Of a stretch of 64,000 nt of DNA, positions 56,009-64,000 are shown piece after piece (the first letter of the stretch is position 1; each line of letters starts with the position of its first letter). Origin of the DNA: an uncultured Paracoccaceae bacterium. GTDB lineage: Bacteria; Pseudomonadota; Alphaproteobacteria; Rhodobacterales; Rhodobacteraceae. The DNA lies in NCBI GenBank assembly GCA_947500775.1, contig CANMTD010000001.1, positions 682,001 through 746,000 of the forward strand, given 5' to 3'. The notes beneath the pieces were generated by a model. That model saw only the letters and a program-made list of their open reading frames with translations, had not been told where the DNA came from and searched no databases. Position numbers and translations under genes: made by a program.

Positions 56009-56683
56009 ATGACATGGACGATCCCAAATATCCTGACCGTGTTGCGGCTGTTGGCTGCACCCGGCATCGCCGTGGCCTTTGTCGCGCTAGCCCAGCCCTG
56101 GGCCGGGTGGCTGGCCCTGATCCTGTTCACCGGCGCCTCGCTGACCGATTGGCTGGACGGCTATCTGGCCCGCAAATGGAACCAGACCAGCCGCTTCGGC
56201 GCGATGCTGGACCCGATCGCCGACAAGGCGATGGTGGTCATCGCCCTGCTGGTGGTGACGGGCCTGTTCGGGATGAGCGTCTGGGTCCTGATCCCCGCCA
56301 CCGTGATCCTGTTCCGCGAGGTGTTCGTTTCGGGCCTGCGTGAATTCCTGGGTGCGCAGGCGGGGCTGTTGCAGGTGACGAAACTGGCCAAGTGGAAAAC
56401 CACGTTGCAGATGGTGGCGATCACCGTCTTGCTGACGCAGGGGCTGTTTGAACATTATTTCGGGATGCACAGCTTTGGCATGGATGCGGCCTTGGTTGAC
56501 GATATTATGGCGGGCCGCAGCGAAGATGAGATGGGGCTGGGCTGGAAATATCAGGGCATGATCCTCAGCTCATACGGTGGGGTCGCGCTGTTGTGGCTGG
56601 CGGCGGCTTTGACGCTGGTCACCGGCTGGGATTATTTCGTCAAGGCGCTGCCGTTCCTGCGCGAAGAGGAGGTTGAGCAATGA
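56009..56683 (+). CDS. pgsA: CDP-diacylglycerol-glycerol-3-phosphate 3-phosphatidyltransferase
   Basis: A 224-residue membrane enzyme that makes phosphatidylglycerol phosphate. The CDP-alcohol phosphotransferase motif DG-x2-AR-x8-G-x3-D-x3-D is seen in WLDGYLARKWN and FGAMLDPIADK. Its stop overlaps moaD. There are about five to six membrane segments. Confidence 0.95.
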   Translation: MTWTIPNILTVLRLLAAPGIAVAFVALAQPWAGWLALILFTGASLTDWLDGYLARKWNQTSRFGAMLDPIADKAMVVIALLVVTGLFGMSVWVLIPATVILFREVFVSGLREFLGAQAGLLQVTKLAKWKTTLQMVAITVLLTQGLFEHYFGMHSFGMDAALVDDIMAGRSEDEMGLGWKYQGMILSSYGGVALLWLAAALTLVTGWDYFVKALPFLREEEVEQ

Positions 56684-56928
56684 TTGATGTCCTGTATTTC
56701 GCCTGGGTCCGCGAACGGATCGGCCTGCCGAAAGAGCGGATCGAAACCGGAGCCGCGACCGTGGCCGAACTGGTCGAAGAGCTGAAGGCGCGCGAAGACC
56801 GCTATGCCGCTGCTTTCGCCGATCTGGATGCCCTGCGGGTGGCGGTCGATCAGGACCTTGCCGATTTCGACGCGCCGCTGGACGGCGTCCGCGAACTGGC
56901 GTTTTTCCCACCGATGACGGGGGGATAG
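56680..56928 (+). CDS. moaD: molybdopterin synthase small subunit
   Basis: The 82-residue ubiquitin-like protein ends in MTGG, whose terminal glycine becomes a thiocarboxylate sulfur donor. It supplies molybdopterin for enzymes such as SoxC in this window. It overlaps pgsA by four bases and is three bases before moaE. Confidence 0.93.
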   Translation: MIDVLYFAWVRERIGLPKERIETGAATVAELVEELKAREDRYAAAFADLDALRVAVDQDLADFDAPLDGVRELAFFPPMTGG

Positions 56929-56931
56929 GGC

Positions 56932-57387
56932 GTGACCGTCCGGGTTCAATCCGCCCCGTTCGATTTCGGAGCCGAGGCGAATGCCTTTGCCCAGGGGCGC
57001 CGGGATGCGGGGGCGATCGTGACCTTTACCGGCATCGTGCGCGATCTGGCCACGGGCGATCTGTCGCGCATGATGATCGAACATTATCCCGGCATGACCG
57101 AACGCGCGCTGGAACAGATCGAGGCTGACGCCCGCGCCCGTTGGGACCTGCGCGATTGCCTGATCATCCATCGCCACGGCGATCTGGAACCGGGCGACAT
57201 GATCATGATGGTCGCCACAGCCTCGCCCCACCGGGCCGACGCTTTTGCCGCGGCTGAATTCCTGATGGATTACCTGAAATCCCGCGCGCCGTTCTGGAAG
57301 AAAGAGCTGACCGCCGAGGGCGCGCAGTGGGTCGACAGCAAACCCGATGACGAAGCGGCGCTAAGCCGGTGGGCGGACGACGGATAG
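56932..57387 (+). CDS. moaE: molybdopterin synthase large subunit
   Basis: A 151-residue enzyme with a GTG start. FTGIVRDLATGDL, MIEHYPGMTERAL, IIHRHGDLEPGD and PFWKKELTAEG form the catalytic site. Partner of MoaD. Confidence 0.95.
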   Translation: MTVRVQSAPFDFGAEANAFAQGRRDAGAIVTFTGIVRDLATGDLSRMMIEHYPGMTERALEQIEADARARWDLRDCLIIHRHGDLEPGDMIMMVATASPHRADAFAAAEFLMDYLKSRAPFWKKELTAEGAQWVDSKPDDEAALSRWADDG

Positions 57388-57468
57388 CTGCAGGCTCAGG
57401 TAAGTGGCTTGGTCTGCATTGGCGGTTGAGCAGGGGATTGGAACCTTGTCACCCCACAAGGAACCGCC

Positions 57469-57545
57469 GCGCCCGAACCGAGGGGTGGGCGAGAAGCGCC
57501 CGCCCCGTGGGGGCGGTTCGGGCGCTGCCCGTGCAGGGCACGGGC
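57469..57545 (+). repeat. highly structured GC-rich element between moaE and the TetR gene
   Basis: Nested inverted repeats: outer arms 57469-57480 and 57514-57525 (GCGCCCGAACCG and its complement, perfect), an inner stem 57482-57506 with GGGGTGGGCG paired to CGCCCGCCCC around AGAAG, then a second hairpin with arms 57527-57534 and 57538-57545 (GCCCGTGC/GCACGGGC). It could be a small RNA, a repeated palindrome or a strong terminator after moaE. No coding use was seen in 57388-57655. Confidence 0.6.
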
Positions 57546-57627
57546 AAGTGGCGCAACATCTATAGCACTACGTAGGGCATTTGATCGGACAATCCCGGCA
57601 GGGATGCAGGCCGTTTTCTTCCGTGGA

Positions 57628-57675
57628 TTGACTTTGAATTTGCACGCCCCTAAGAATGAATGAACATTCGTTCAT
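57628..57675 (+). promoter_or_regulatory. promoter and operator of the TetR gene
   Basis: TTGACT (57628-57633) and TAAGAA (57651-57656) are separated by 17 bases. ATGAAC-ATTC-GTTCAT (57660-57675) is an inverted repeat across the likely transcription start. This suggests autoregulation and places the ATG at 57656 upstream of the transcript. Confidence 0.65.
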
Positions 57676-57688
57676 AAATGTGACTCGC

Positions 57689-58285
57689 ATGGCCGCCCAG
57701 ACGACATCCGAAAAGATCGTTCAGGAAAGCAAGGCGCTTTTTGTGGCCCATGGCTATGGTGCCGTGTCGATGCGGATGATTGCCGATGCGGTCGGTATGC
57801 GGGTCGGCGGGTTGTACAACCACTTCCCGAACAAGCAGGCGTTGCTGTTTCAGATCCTGTCGGACCACATGCACAGCCTGCTGTCCGCGGCCACCGAAGA
57901 CATGCCCGGAACCGGCACCCCGGCCCAGCGGCTGGAGGCTTTCGTGCGGTTCCACGTCGGGTTTCACCTGTTCCGCCCGCAAGAGGTGTTCCTGTCCTAT
58001 ATGGAACTGCGCTCGCTCTCGCCCGAAAACTTTGCGGCGATCGAAGCGATGCGCGCGGAATACGAAGGGTTGCTGGGCGCGATCCTGCGGGCCGGAATGG
58101 ACGACGGCAGCTTTGATCTGAAAGACGCGCAGGTGGACACGATGGCCATTCTGGGCGCGCTCAGCGGCATCAGCACGTGGTATCGCCCCACCGGGCGCCT
58201 GACATCTGACGATATTGAAGAAATCTATGTGGCCTTCGTTCTGCGCAGCGTGGGGCACAGCTTAGCGGAGGTAGCTCATGTTTAA
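57689..58285 (+). CDS. TetR-family regulator next to ivd
   Basis: A 198-residue regulator. The HTH is [21 protein letters not shown]. The start at 57689 is favoured because the promoter and operator lie before it; an ATG at 57656 lies in the operator. It overlaps the ivd start by eight bases and probably controls leucine/acyl-CoA catabolism. The effector, perhaps an acyl-CoA, is inferred. Confidence 0.88.
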   Translation: MAAQTTSEKIVQESKALFVAHGYGAVSMRMIADAVGMRVGGLYNHFPNKQALLFQILSDHMHSLLSAATEDMPGTGTPAQRLEAFVRFHVGFHLFRPQEVFLSYMELRSLSPENFAAIEAMRAEYEGLLGAILRAGMDDGSFDLKDAQVDTMAILGALSGISTWYRPTGRLTSDDIEEIYVAFVLRSVGHSLAEVAHV

Positions 58286-59441
58286 TGCAACGATGAAATT
58301 CGACCTTGGGGAAGACGTGAACGCGTTGCGCGATATGGTGCACCGCTGGGCGCAGGACCGCATCAAACCGATCGCGGCCGAGGTTGACGCCAAGAACGAA
58401 TTCCCGGCCGAGCTTTGGGCCGAAATGGGCGAGCTGGGCCTGCTGGGCATCACCGTGGACGAAGCTTATGGCGGCGCCAACATGGGCTATCTGGCCCATA
58501 CCATCGCGGTCGAGGAGATTGCCCGCGCCAGCGCCTCGGTCTCGCTGTCTTATGGCGCGCATTCGAACCTTTGCGTCAATCAGCTGAAACTGAACGGCAC
58601 CGAGGAACAGAAACAGAAATACCTGCCCGGCCTGATTTCGGGCGAACATGTCGGCGCGCTGGCGATGTCCGAAGCGGGCGCCGGATCGGACGTGGTCGGC
58701 ATGAAGCTGCGGGCCGAAAAGAAGAACGGCTATTACACGCTGAACGGCACCAAATACTGGATCACCAACGGCCCCGACGCCGATACGCTGGTGGTCTATG
58801 CCAAGACCGACCCCGACGCGGGCAGCAAGGGCATGACCGCCTTTATCATCGAAAAATCGATGAAAGGCTTCAGCACCAGCCCGCATTTCGACAAGCTGGG
58901 GATGCGCGGATCGAACACCGCCGAGCTGATCTTCGAAGATGTCGAAGTGCCCTTTGAAAACGTGCTGGGCGAAGAGGGCAAAGGCGTGCGCGTTCTGATG
59001 TCGGGGCTGGATTACGAACGCGTGGTTCTGTCGGGCATCGGCACCGGTATCATGGCCGCCTGTCTGGATGAAATCATGCCCTATATGGCCGAGCGCAAAC
59101 AGTTCGGCCAGCCGATCGGGAACTTCCAGCTGATGCAGGGCAAGATCGCCGATATCTATACCAAGATGAACACCGCCCGCGCCTATGTCTATGAGGTCGC
59201 CAAATCCTGCGACCGGGGCGAGGTCACGCGCCAGGACGCCGCCGCCTGCGTGCTTTATGCGTCCGAAGAGGCGATGGTCGTGGCCCATCAGGCGGTGCAG
59301 GCGATGGGCGGGGCCGGGTTCATGAACGACTCGGCTGTCAGCCGCATCTTCCGCGATGCCAAACTGATGGAGATCGGCGCCGGCACCTCGGAAATCCGTC
59401 GGATGTTGATCGGGCGTGAAATGATGGGGGCGATGAAATGA
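58278..59441 (+). CDS. ivd: isovaleryl-CoA dehydrogenase
   Basis: A 387-residue acyl-CoA dehydrogenase. The catalytic Glu lies in [12 protein letters not shown], as in human [47 protein letters not shown] and [11 protein letters not shown] are typical. It oxidises isovaleryl-CoA in leucine degradation; the MCC genes lie 1.4 kb downstream. Confidence 0.95.
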   Translation: MFNATMKFDLGEDVNALRDMVHRWAQDRIKPIAAEVDAKNEFPAELWAEMGELGLLGITVDEAYGGANMGYLAHTIAVEEIARASASVSLSYGAHSNLCVNQLKLNGTEEQKQKYLPGLISGEHVGALAMSEAGAGSDVVGMKLRAEKKNGYYTLNGTKYWITNGPDADTLVVYAKTDPDAGSKGMTAFIIEKSMKGFSTSPHFDKLGMRGSNTAELIFEDVEVPFENVLGEEGKGVRVLMSGLDYERVVLSGIGTGIMAACLDEIMPYMAERKQFGQPIGNFQLMQGKIADIYTKMNTARAYVYEVAKSCDRGEVTRQDAAACVLYASEEAMVVAHQAVQAMGGAGFMNDSAVSRIFRDAKLMEIGAGTSEIRRMLIGREMMGAMK

Positions 59442-59947
59442 TCCTGCGGGCGTTCGGGGCTGTCCTGATTGCTGCCATTCCGGCGACGGCCGTGATGGCG
59501 CAGGACCTGTCCTTTTCGCCCGCAGCCACCGAAACCTGTCTGGCAACCACAACGGATGCCGACGCCCGGCACGCCTGTGTCGGCGCCTCGGCCAATGCCT
59601 GTATGACCGATACGCCGGGCGGTGAAACCACCGTCGGTATGGGCGGTTGTCTGGCGCGGGAACTGGAATACTGGGATGCGCGGCTGAACGCGGCCTATGG
59701 CAGTTTGCGCGACAAATCAAAGGCCACGGATGCCGAGATGGCCGAGATTGGGGCGACCGTGCCGTCGCTGGCGGGCACCCTGTTGGCGATGCAGCGGGCG
59801 TGGATCACGTGGCGCGATGCGACCTGTGATTACGAGCGCGCGCAATGGGGTGGCGGCACCGGCGGTGGTCCGGCGACCTATGCCTGTCTGATGCGGCTGA
59901 CCGGCGAACAGGCGCTGTATCTGGAAAATAGCTGGTTCGGGGAATGA
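59438..59947 (+). CDS. LprI/DUF1311-domain secreted protein
   Basis: A 169-residue product overlapping the ivd stop as ATGA. Signal [17 protein letters not shown]. The domain has six cysteines and the LprI-like [20 protein letters not shown] ... [23 protein letters not shown] pattern. LprI of mycobacteria inhibits lysozyme; the role here is unknown. It sits oddly inside a catabolic cluster. Confidence 0.85.
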   Translation: MILRAFGAVLIAAIPATAVMAQDLSFSPAATETCLATTTDADARHACVGASANACMTDTPGGETTVGMGGCLARELEYWDARLNAAYGSLRDKSKATDAEMAEIGATVPSLAGTLLAMQRAWITWRDATCDYERAQWGGGTGGGPATYACLMRLTGEQALYLENSWFGE

Positions 59948-60019
59948 TGTGACGGGCAGGGGCGCAAATAACCTGTCTGGCCGCAGGCCAGCACCGACAC
60001 GCCACAGGGTGGGGCGGCA

Positions 60020-60039
60020 GCCCGGCCCTATGGCCGGGC
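60020..60039. terminator. hairpin downstream of ompW
   Basis: GCCCGGCC and GGCCGGGC form an eight-base stem around CTAT. A second small inverted repeat CTGGCC/GGCCAG lies near 59979-59993. No T-run. Likely the end of both convergent transcripts. Confidence 0.5.
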
Positions 60040-60053
60040 AACCGCTGCGTTTC

Positions 60054-60677
60054 TTAGAACTTCATCACGTAAGCCACGCCAAAGACCACCGGATCAATCT
60101 TGGCGGTGCCGATCTTTGTGCCGTCCAGACGCACGTCGCTGTCGATGTCGATCCAGCGGATATCGGTCCGCAGCGCGCCGCGGTCGTTCAGCTGGTAGTC
60201 AATCCCGGCATGCAGGGCCAGACCCCAGGAATCCGACAAGCTCAGCTTGCTGCCCGACAGCGCGCCTTTGGCGTCTTCGTCAAAGAAGGTGGTATAGTTG
60301 ATACCCGCACCGACAAAGGGCGAAAACTTCTGACCGCTGTTGAAGTGGTATTGCAGCGATACGGTGGGCGGCAGGTGCTTGGTCGATCCGATCTTGCCCA
60401 GACCGTCGATGTTCAGGTTGTGCTCGAACGGCAGGGCGCCCAGAACCTCGATCCCCAGATTGTCGCGTATGAAATACTCAAAGGTGATCGTCGGGCGCAC
60501 GCTGTTACCGACATCAAGGTCCAGCGTGCCAGAGGCCAGCGATCCGTTGTCCGACTTCGGCTCGACCGTATGCACACCCAGACCCAGCGTCCAGTCGCCC
60601 GCCGACTGCGCAAACGCAGGCGCGACGGACAATGCCAGAGCCGAACACATGGCCAGTGCAGTAACAGATTTTCTCAT
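60054..60677 (-). CDS. ompW: OmpW-family outer membrane protein
   Basis: The 207-residue beta-barrel has a signal peptide, VGAGINYTTFF, HLPPTVSLQYHFN and ends in Phe (YVMKF) as outer membrane proteins do. OmpW forms a small channel for hydrophobic compounds. A FNR-like box is present upstream. Confidence 0.9.
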   Translation of the reverse strand: MRKSVTALAMCSALALSVAPAFAQSAGDWTLGLGVHTVEPKSDNGSLASGTLDLDVGNSVRPTITFEYFIRDNLGIEVLGALPFEHNLNIDGLGKIGSTKHLPPTVSLQYHFNSGQKFSPFVGAGINYTTFFDEDAKGALSGSKLSLSDSWGLALHAGIDYQLNDRGALRTDIRWIDIDSDVRLDGTKIGTAKIDPVVFGVAYVMKF

Positions 60678-60735
60678 TTTTCCATTCCATCAATTGCAAC
60701 ACATCTGTCGTATTTGCACGCGGTGATGTGCTGCT

Positions 60736-60749
60736 TTGACGTGAATCAA
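60736..60749 (-). promoter_or_regulatory. FNR-type box upstream of ompW
   Basis: TTGAC-GTGA-ATCAA, one mismatch from TTGAT-N4-ATCAA, lies 59 bases upstream of the ompW ATG. OmpW is FNR-controlled in E. coli, so FnrL control is plausible. The box also lies 80 bases upstream of mccB. Confidence 0.55.
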
Positions 60750-60829
60750 ATCCGCCTGTGGAAACAGGCAACTGCGACGTTTTGCCCGGGCCTGCAGGGT
60801 GCCGGGGATACAGCCCGAAGGATACTGCG

Positions 60830-62434
60830 ATGAAACTGTCTTCGACAGCCGTACCTGCCCCCGATGTGGCCGCCGCCAACCGCGCCGGACATCAGGAGGC
60901 CGCCACCGAGATCGAACAGGCCGTGGCCCTGTCCTGCGCGGGGGGTGGTGCCCGCGCCCGCGACCGGCATCTGTCCCGCGGCAAGATGCTGCCGCGCGAC
61001 CGGGTGGCCAACCTGCTGGACCCCGGATCGCCCTTTCTGGAGGTCGGCATGTTCGCCGCCCACGGCATGTATGATGGCGCGGCCCCCGGTGCGGGGGTGA
61101 TCGCGGGCATCGGTCAGGTTGCGGGCCGCGAGGTGATGGTGATCTGCAACGATGCGACCGTTAAGGGGGGTACCTATTACCCGATGACGGTTAAGAAACA
61201 CTTGCGCGCGCAGGAGATTGCCGAACAGAACTATCTGCCCTGCGTCTATCTGGTCGACAGCGGCGGCGCCAACCTGCCCAATCAGGACGAGGTGTTCCCC
61301 GACCGCGATCATTTCGGCCGGATATTCTTCAATCAGGCCAATATGTCGGCCAAGGGCATCCCGCAGATCGCCGTGGTCATGGGGTCGTGCACGGCCGGCG
61401 GGGCCTATGTGCCTGCCATGTCGGACGTCACGATTATCGTTAAAAAACAAGGCACTATCTTTCTGGCGGGGCCGCCGCTGGTCAAGGCCGCAACCGGCGA
61501 GGTCGTCAGCGCCGAGGATCTGGGCGGCGGCGATGTGCACACGCGCCTGTCCGGCGTGGCCGATTACCTGGCCGAGGATGACGCCCATGCGCTGGCGCTG
61601 GCGCGGCAGGCGGTGGGCCATCTGAACCGGGTGAAACCGGCGCAGATGGAGCTGCGCCCGGTGGCCGAGCCGCTGCATGATCCCGACAGTATTCTGGATG
61701 TGGTGCCCGCCGATCTGAAAACCCCATATGACATCCGCGAGGTGATCGCGCGGATCGTGGACGGGTCGGATTTCGATGAATTCAAGGCACGGTACGGCAC
61801 CACGCTGGTCACCGGGTTTGCCCATATTCACGGGATGCCGGTGGGCATCATCGCCAACAACGGCGTGCTGTTTTCCGAAAGCGCGCTGAAGGGCGCGCAT
61901 TTCGTGGAACTGTGCAGTCAGCGGAATATCCCATTGGTTTTCCTGCAGAATATCACCGGGTTCATGGTCGGGCAGGCCTATGAATCGGGCGGTATTGCCA
62001 AGGACGGGGCCAAGCTGGTGACGGCGGTCGCGACCTCGAAGGTGCCCAAGATCACGGTGCTGGTGGGCGGATCGTTCGGGGCCGGGAACTATGGCATGTG
62101 CGGCCGGGCCTATTCGCCCAACTTCCTGTGGACATGGCCGAATTCGCGGATCAGCGTGATGGGCGGCGAACAGGCCGCGGGCGTGTTGGCCACGGTCAAA
62201 CGCGACGCGATCGAACGCGCGGGCGACAGTTGGTCCGCCGAAGACGAGGCCGCGTTCAAACAACCCACCATCGATATGTTCGAGCAACAGTCGCACCCGC
62301 TTTATGCCAGTGCGCGGCTGTGGGACGACGGGGTGATCGACCCGCGCAAGACCCGCGAAGTGCTGGCGCTTAGCCTCAGCGCCTGTCTGAACAAACCCAT
62401 CGAGGACACGCAGTTCGGCGTGTTCCGGATGTGA
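60830..62434 (+). CDS. mccB: methylcrotonyl-CoA carboxylase carboxyltransferase subunit
   Basis: A 534-residue carboxyltransferase. [12 protein letters not shown]-like start ([17 protein letters not shown]), [30 protein letters not shown] and [15 protein letters not shown] are characteristic of MCC beta. The start at 60830 follows AAGGA. It adds CO2 to 3-methylcrotonyl-CoA in leucine breakdown. Confidence 0.95.
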   Translation: MKLSSTAVPAPDVAAANRAGHQEAATEIEQAVALSCAGGGARARDRHLSRGKMLPRDRVANLLDPGSPFLEVGMFAAHGMYDGAAPGAGVIAGIGQVAGREVMVICNDATVKGGTYYPMTVKKHLRAQEIAEQNYLPCVYLVDSGGANLPNQDEVFPDRDHFGRIFFNQANMSAKGIPQIAVVMGSCTAGGAYVPAMSDVTIIVKKQGTIFLAGPPLVKAATGEVVSAEDLGGGDVHTRLSGVADYLAEDDAHALALARQAVGHLNRVKPAQMELRPVAEPLHDPDSILDVVPADLKTPYDIREVIARIVDGSDFDEFKARYGTTLVTGFAHIHGMPVGIIANNGVLFSESALKGAHFVELCSQRNIPLVFLQNITGFMVGQAYESGGIAKDGAKLVTAVATSKVPKITVLVGGSFGAGNYGMCGRAYSPNFLWTWPNSRISVMGGEQAAGVLATVKRDAIERAGDSWSAEDEAAFKQPTIDMFEQQSHPLYASARLWDDGVIDPRKTREVLALSLSACLNKPIEDTQFGVFRM

Positions 62435-62450
62435 GGACGGGCCATGCAGA

Positions 62451-62486
62451 ACACGTACACACAGCGTACACACGACGTACATACAA
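62451..62486 (+). repeat. short GTACA-containing repeats between mccB and mccA
   Basis: Three imperfect copies of ACGTACACACAG-like units occur in 36 bases before mccA. The use is unknown; it may reflect slippage or an RNA-binding site. Confidence 0.4.
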
Positions 62487-62498
62487 AGGCAGATCGCC

Positions 62499-64000
62499 AT
62501 GTTCACTAAAATCCTGATCGCAAACCGGGGCGAGATCGCCTGCAGGGTCATCGCCACCGCCCGCAAACTGGGGGTGGCCACCGTGGCGGTGTATTCCGAC
62601 GCGGACGCGGGCGCCAAACATGTGGCCATGGCCGATCAGGCGGTGCGCGTGGGCCCGGCACCCGTGGCCGAAAGCTATCTGCTGGGCGACCGGATCATTC
62701 AGGCCGCATTGGACACCGGCGCGCAGGCGATCCATCCCGGCTATGGCTTTCTGTCCGAGAACCCCGATTTCGTCGATGCGGTCACCGCTGCCGGGCTGGT
62801 CTTCATCGGGCCGACGGCCGATGCGATCCGGGCGATGGGGCTGAAGGACGCGGCCAAGGCGCTGATGGAACAGGCGGGCGTGCCGGTGGTGCCGGGCTAT
62901 CACGGCGACAATCAGAACCCCGATTTTCTGGCGGGCGAGGCGGATGCCATCGGTTATCCGGTGCTGATCAAGGCGCGCGCGGGCGGCGGCGGCAAGGGCA
63001 TGCGGCTGGTCGAGGACCCGGCAGACTTCAAGGCGGCACTGGAAGGCGCGCAGCGCGAAGGTCAGGCCAGCTTTGGCGATCCGGCCTGTCTGATCGAAAA
63101 ATACATCACCCAGCCCCGGCATATCGAAATTCAGGTCTTCGGCGATGCCCATGGCAATGTGGTGCATCTGTTCGAACGCGATTGTTCACTGCAGCGCCGC
63201 CATCAGAAGGTGATCGAAGAGGCCCCCGCACCCGACATGCCCGAGCTTGTACGCGCGGCCATGGGCGCCGCGGCGGTCGAGGCGGCCAAGGCGATCGGAT
63301 ATCAGGGGGCGGGCACGGTGGAATTCATCGTGGACGGGTCCGACGGGCTGCGCCCCGACGGGTTCTGGTTCATGGAGATGAACACCCGGCTGCAGGTCGA
63401 ACACCCGGTGTCCGAGGCGATCACGGGGCTGGATTTCGTGGAATTGCAACTGCGCGTGGCGGCGGGCGAACCCTTGCCGGTTGCGCAGGAGGATCTGGCC
63501 ATCGACGGCTGGGCGTTCGAGGCGCGGGTTTACGCCGAGGATGTACCGAACGGGTTCCTGCCCGCCATCGGCACGCTGGATCATCTGGCCTTTCCGGACG
63601 GCGCGGAATTCGCGCGCGGGGCCACCCGGATCGACAGCGGCGTGCGCGGGGGCGATGTGATCAGCCCCTGGTACGATCCGATGATCGCCAAGGTCATCGT
63701 GCACGGGGCCGACCGTGCCACCGCGCTGCGTCGGCTGGAAACCGCGCTGGGCGGAACGCAGGTGGCCGGAACCGTGACCAACATCGCCTTTCTGCGGGCG
63801 CTGTCGATGCACGACGGGTTCGGCAGGGGCGAGGTTGATACTGGGCTGATCGCACGCGACATCCGGGCGTTGACCGCGACCAGTGATCCCTGCACGCGCA
63901 CCCGTGCGCTGGCGGCGCTGGCGGCGGGTGGATATGACCGGCTAGGCATCGGGGAAACAGGCTTTACCCATTGGCAACCGATGCCGCAGACGGTGACATT
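62499..64000 (+). CDS. mccA: methylcrotonyl-CoA carboxylase biotin carboxylase subunit (3' end outside window)
   Basis: The frame from ATG 62499 stays open to the window end, giving 500 residues without a stop. Biotin carboxylase domain: ILIANRGEIACRVI, GYGFLSEN, KARAGGGGKGMRLV, FGDPACLIEKYI, EMNTRLQVEHPVSE and FNGFL-like PNGFLPAIG. The biotin carrier AMKM motif would lie beyond the window. It pairs with mccB. Confidence 0.95.
   Translation, partial: MFTKILIANRGEIACRVIATARKLGVATVAVYSDADAGAKHVAMADQAVRVGPAPVAESYLLGDRIIQAALDTGAQAIHPGYGFLSENPDFVDAVTAAGLVFIGPTADAIRAMGLKDAAKALMEQAGVPVVPGYHGDNQNPDFLAGEADAIGYPVLIKARAGGGGKGMRLVEDPADFKAALEGAQREGQASFGDPACLIEKYITQPRHIEIQVFGDAHGNVVHLFERDCSLQRRHQKVIEEAPAPDMPELVRAAMGAAAVEAAKAIGYQGAGTVEFIVDGSDGLRPDGFWFMEMNTRLQVEHPVSEAITGLDFVELQLRVAAGEPLPVAQEDLAIDGWAFEARVYAEDVPNGFLPAIGTLDHLAFPDGAEFARGATRIDSGVRGGDVISPWYDPMIAKVIVHGADRATALRRLETALGGTQVAGTVTNIAFLRALSMHDGFGRGEVDTGLIARDIRALTATSDPCTRTRALAALAAGGYDRLGIGETGFTHWQPMPQTVT

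Noticed and set aside
57388-57655. SRP RNA, 6S RNA or tmRNA in the structured gap after moaE
   Set aside because: The conserved loop of SRP RNA and the long open bubble of 6S RNA were not found; no tRNA-like ends.
60746-62629. A 627-residue minus-strand frame opposite mccB
   Set aside because: Antisense to a clear carboxyltransferase; low-complexity His/Arg-rich product.

Overview
The window reads as a GC-rich chromosomal segment of a marine-type alphaproteobacterium of the Rhodobacterales (Roseobacter/Paracoccus-like). The basis is gene content and order: a Paracoccus-style sox locus, an XoxF/glutathione methanol module like that of Paracoccus denitrificans, and an ALA-synthase-type hemA. 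No tRNA, rRNA, IS element, prophage or CRISPR array was seen. Genus cannot be set from the sequence alone.

Positions 1-23500 form a lanthanide-type methanol/formaldehyde oxidation island. It contains the end of pqqE, a PQQ-associated ABC exporter set (permease, ATPase, binding protein, beta-propeller), two SoxYZ-like carrier fusions, a CXXCW rhodanese-like protein and xoxJ-xoxG-xoxF. It continues with a c550-type cytochrome, fghA, flhA, several uncharacterised secreted proteins and a zinc metallohydrolase of the quinoprotein relay family. A FIST-domain sensor, a hybrid histidine kinase and a LuxR-type response regulator close it and are the likely regulators. A near-palindromic motif close to GGACCTTAGTCC occurs in five promoter regions of this island.

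Positions 23660-35450 hold a complete thiosulfate-oxidation (sox) locus: soxT, soxR and soxS on the minus strand, diverging from soxV-W-X-Y-Z-A-B-C-D-E-F. It is followed by a DUF302 gene tightly linked to hemA, a DUF2892/Crp-Fnr pair, a second DUF302 gene, gph, a thioredoxin-like gene and two SoxG/SoxH-like metallohydrolases behind a third SoxR-type operator. Then come rpe, a SulP transporter and a sulfide/persulfide module (ETHE1-like dioxygenase, two YeeE/YedE half-transporters, SqrR/BigR-like ArsR regulator).

Positions 46700-64000 are mostly housekeeping: a 1342-residue extracellular nuclease, an S49 peptidase, a 58-residue TM/zinc-ribbon microprotein, a Ca/Na antiporter, a pteridine-reductase-like SDR, uvrC, pgsA, moaD, moaE, then a leucine catabolism cluster (TetR, ivd, an LprI-like protein, mccB, mccA running off the end) interrupted by ompW.

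Working together, XoxF passes electrons to XoxG, formaldehyde is handled by FlhA and FghA, and the Sox enzyme system oxidises reduced sulfur in the periplasm. This gives a mixotrophic picture in which one-carbon and sulfur compounds supply electrons to c-type cytochromes and hemA sits next to the cytochrome-rich sox operon.
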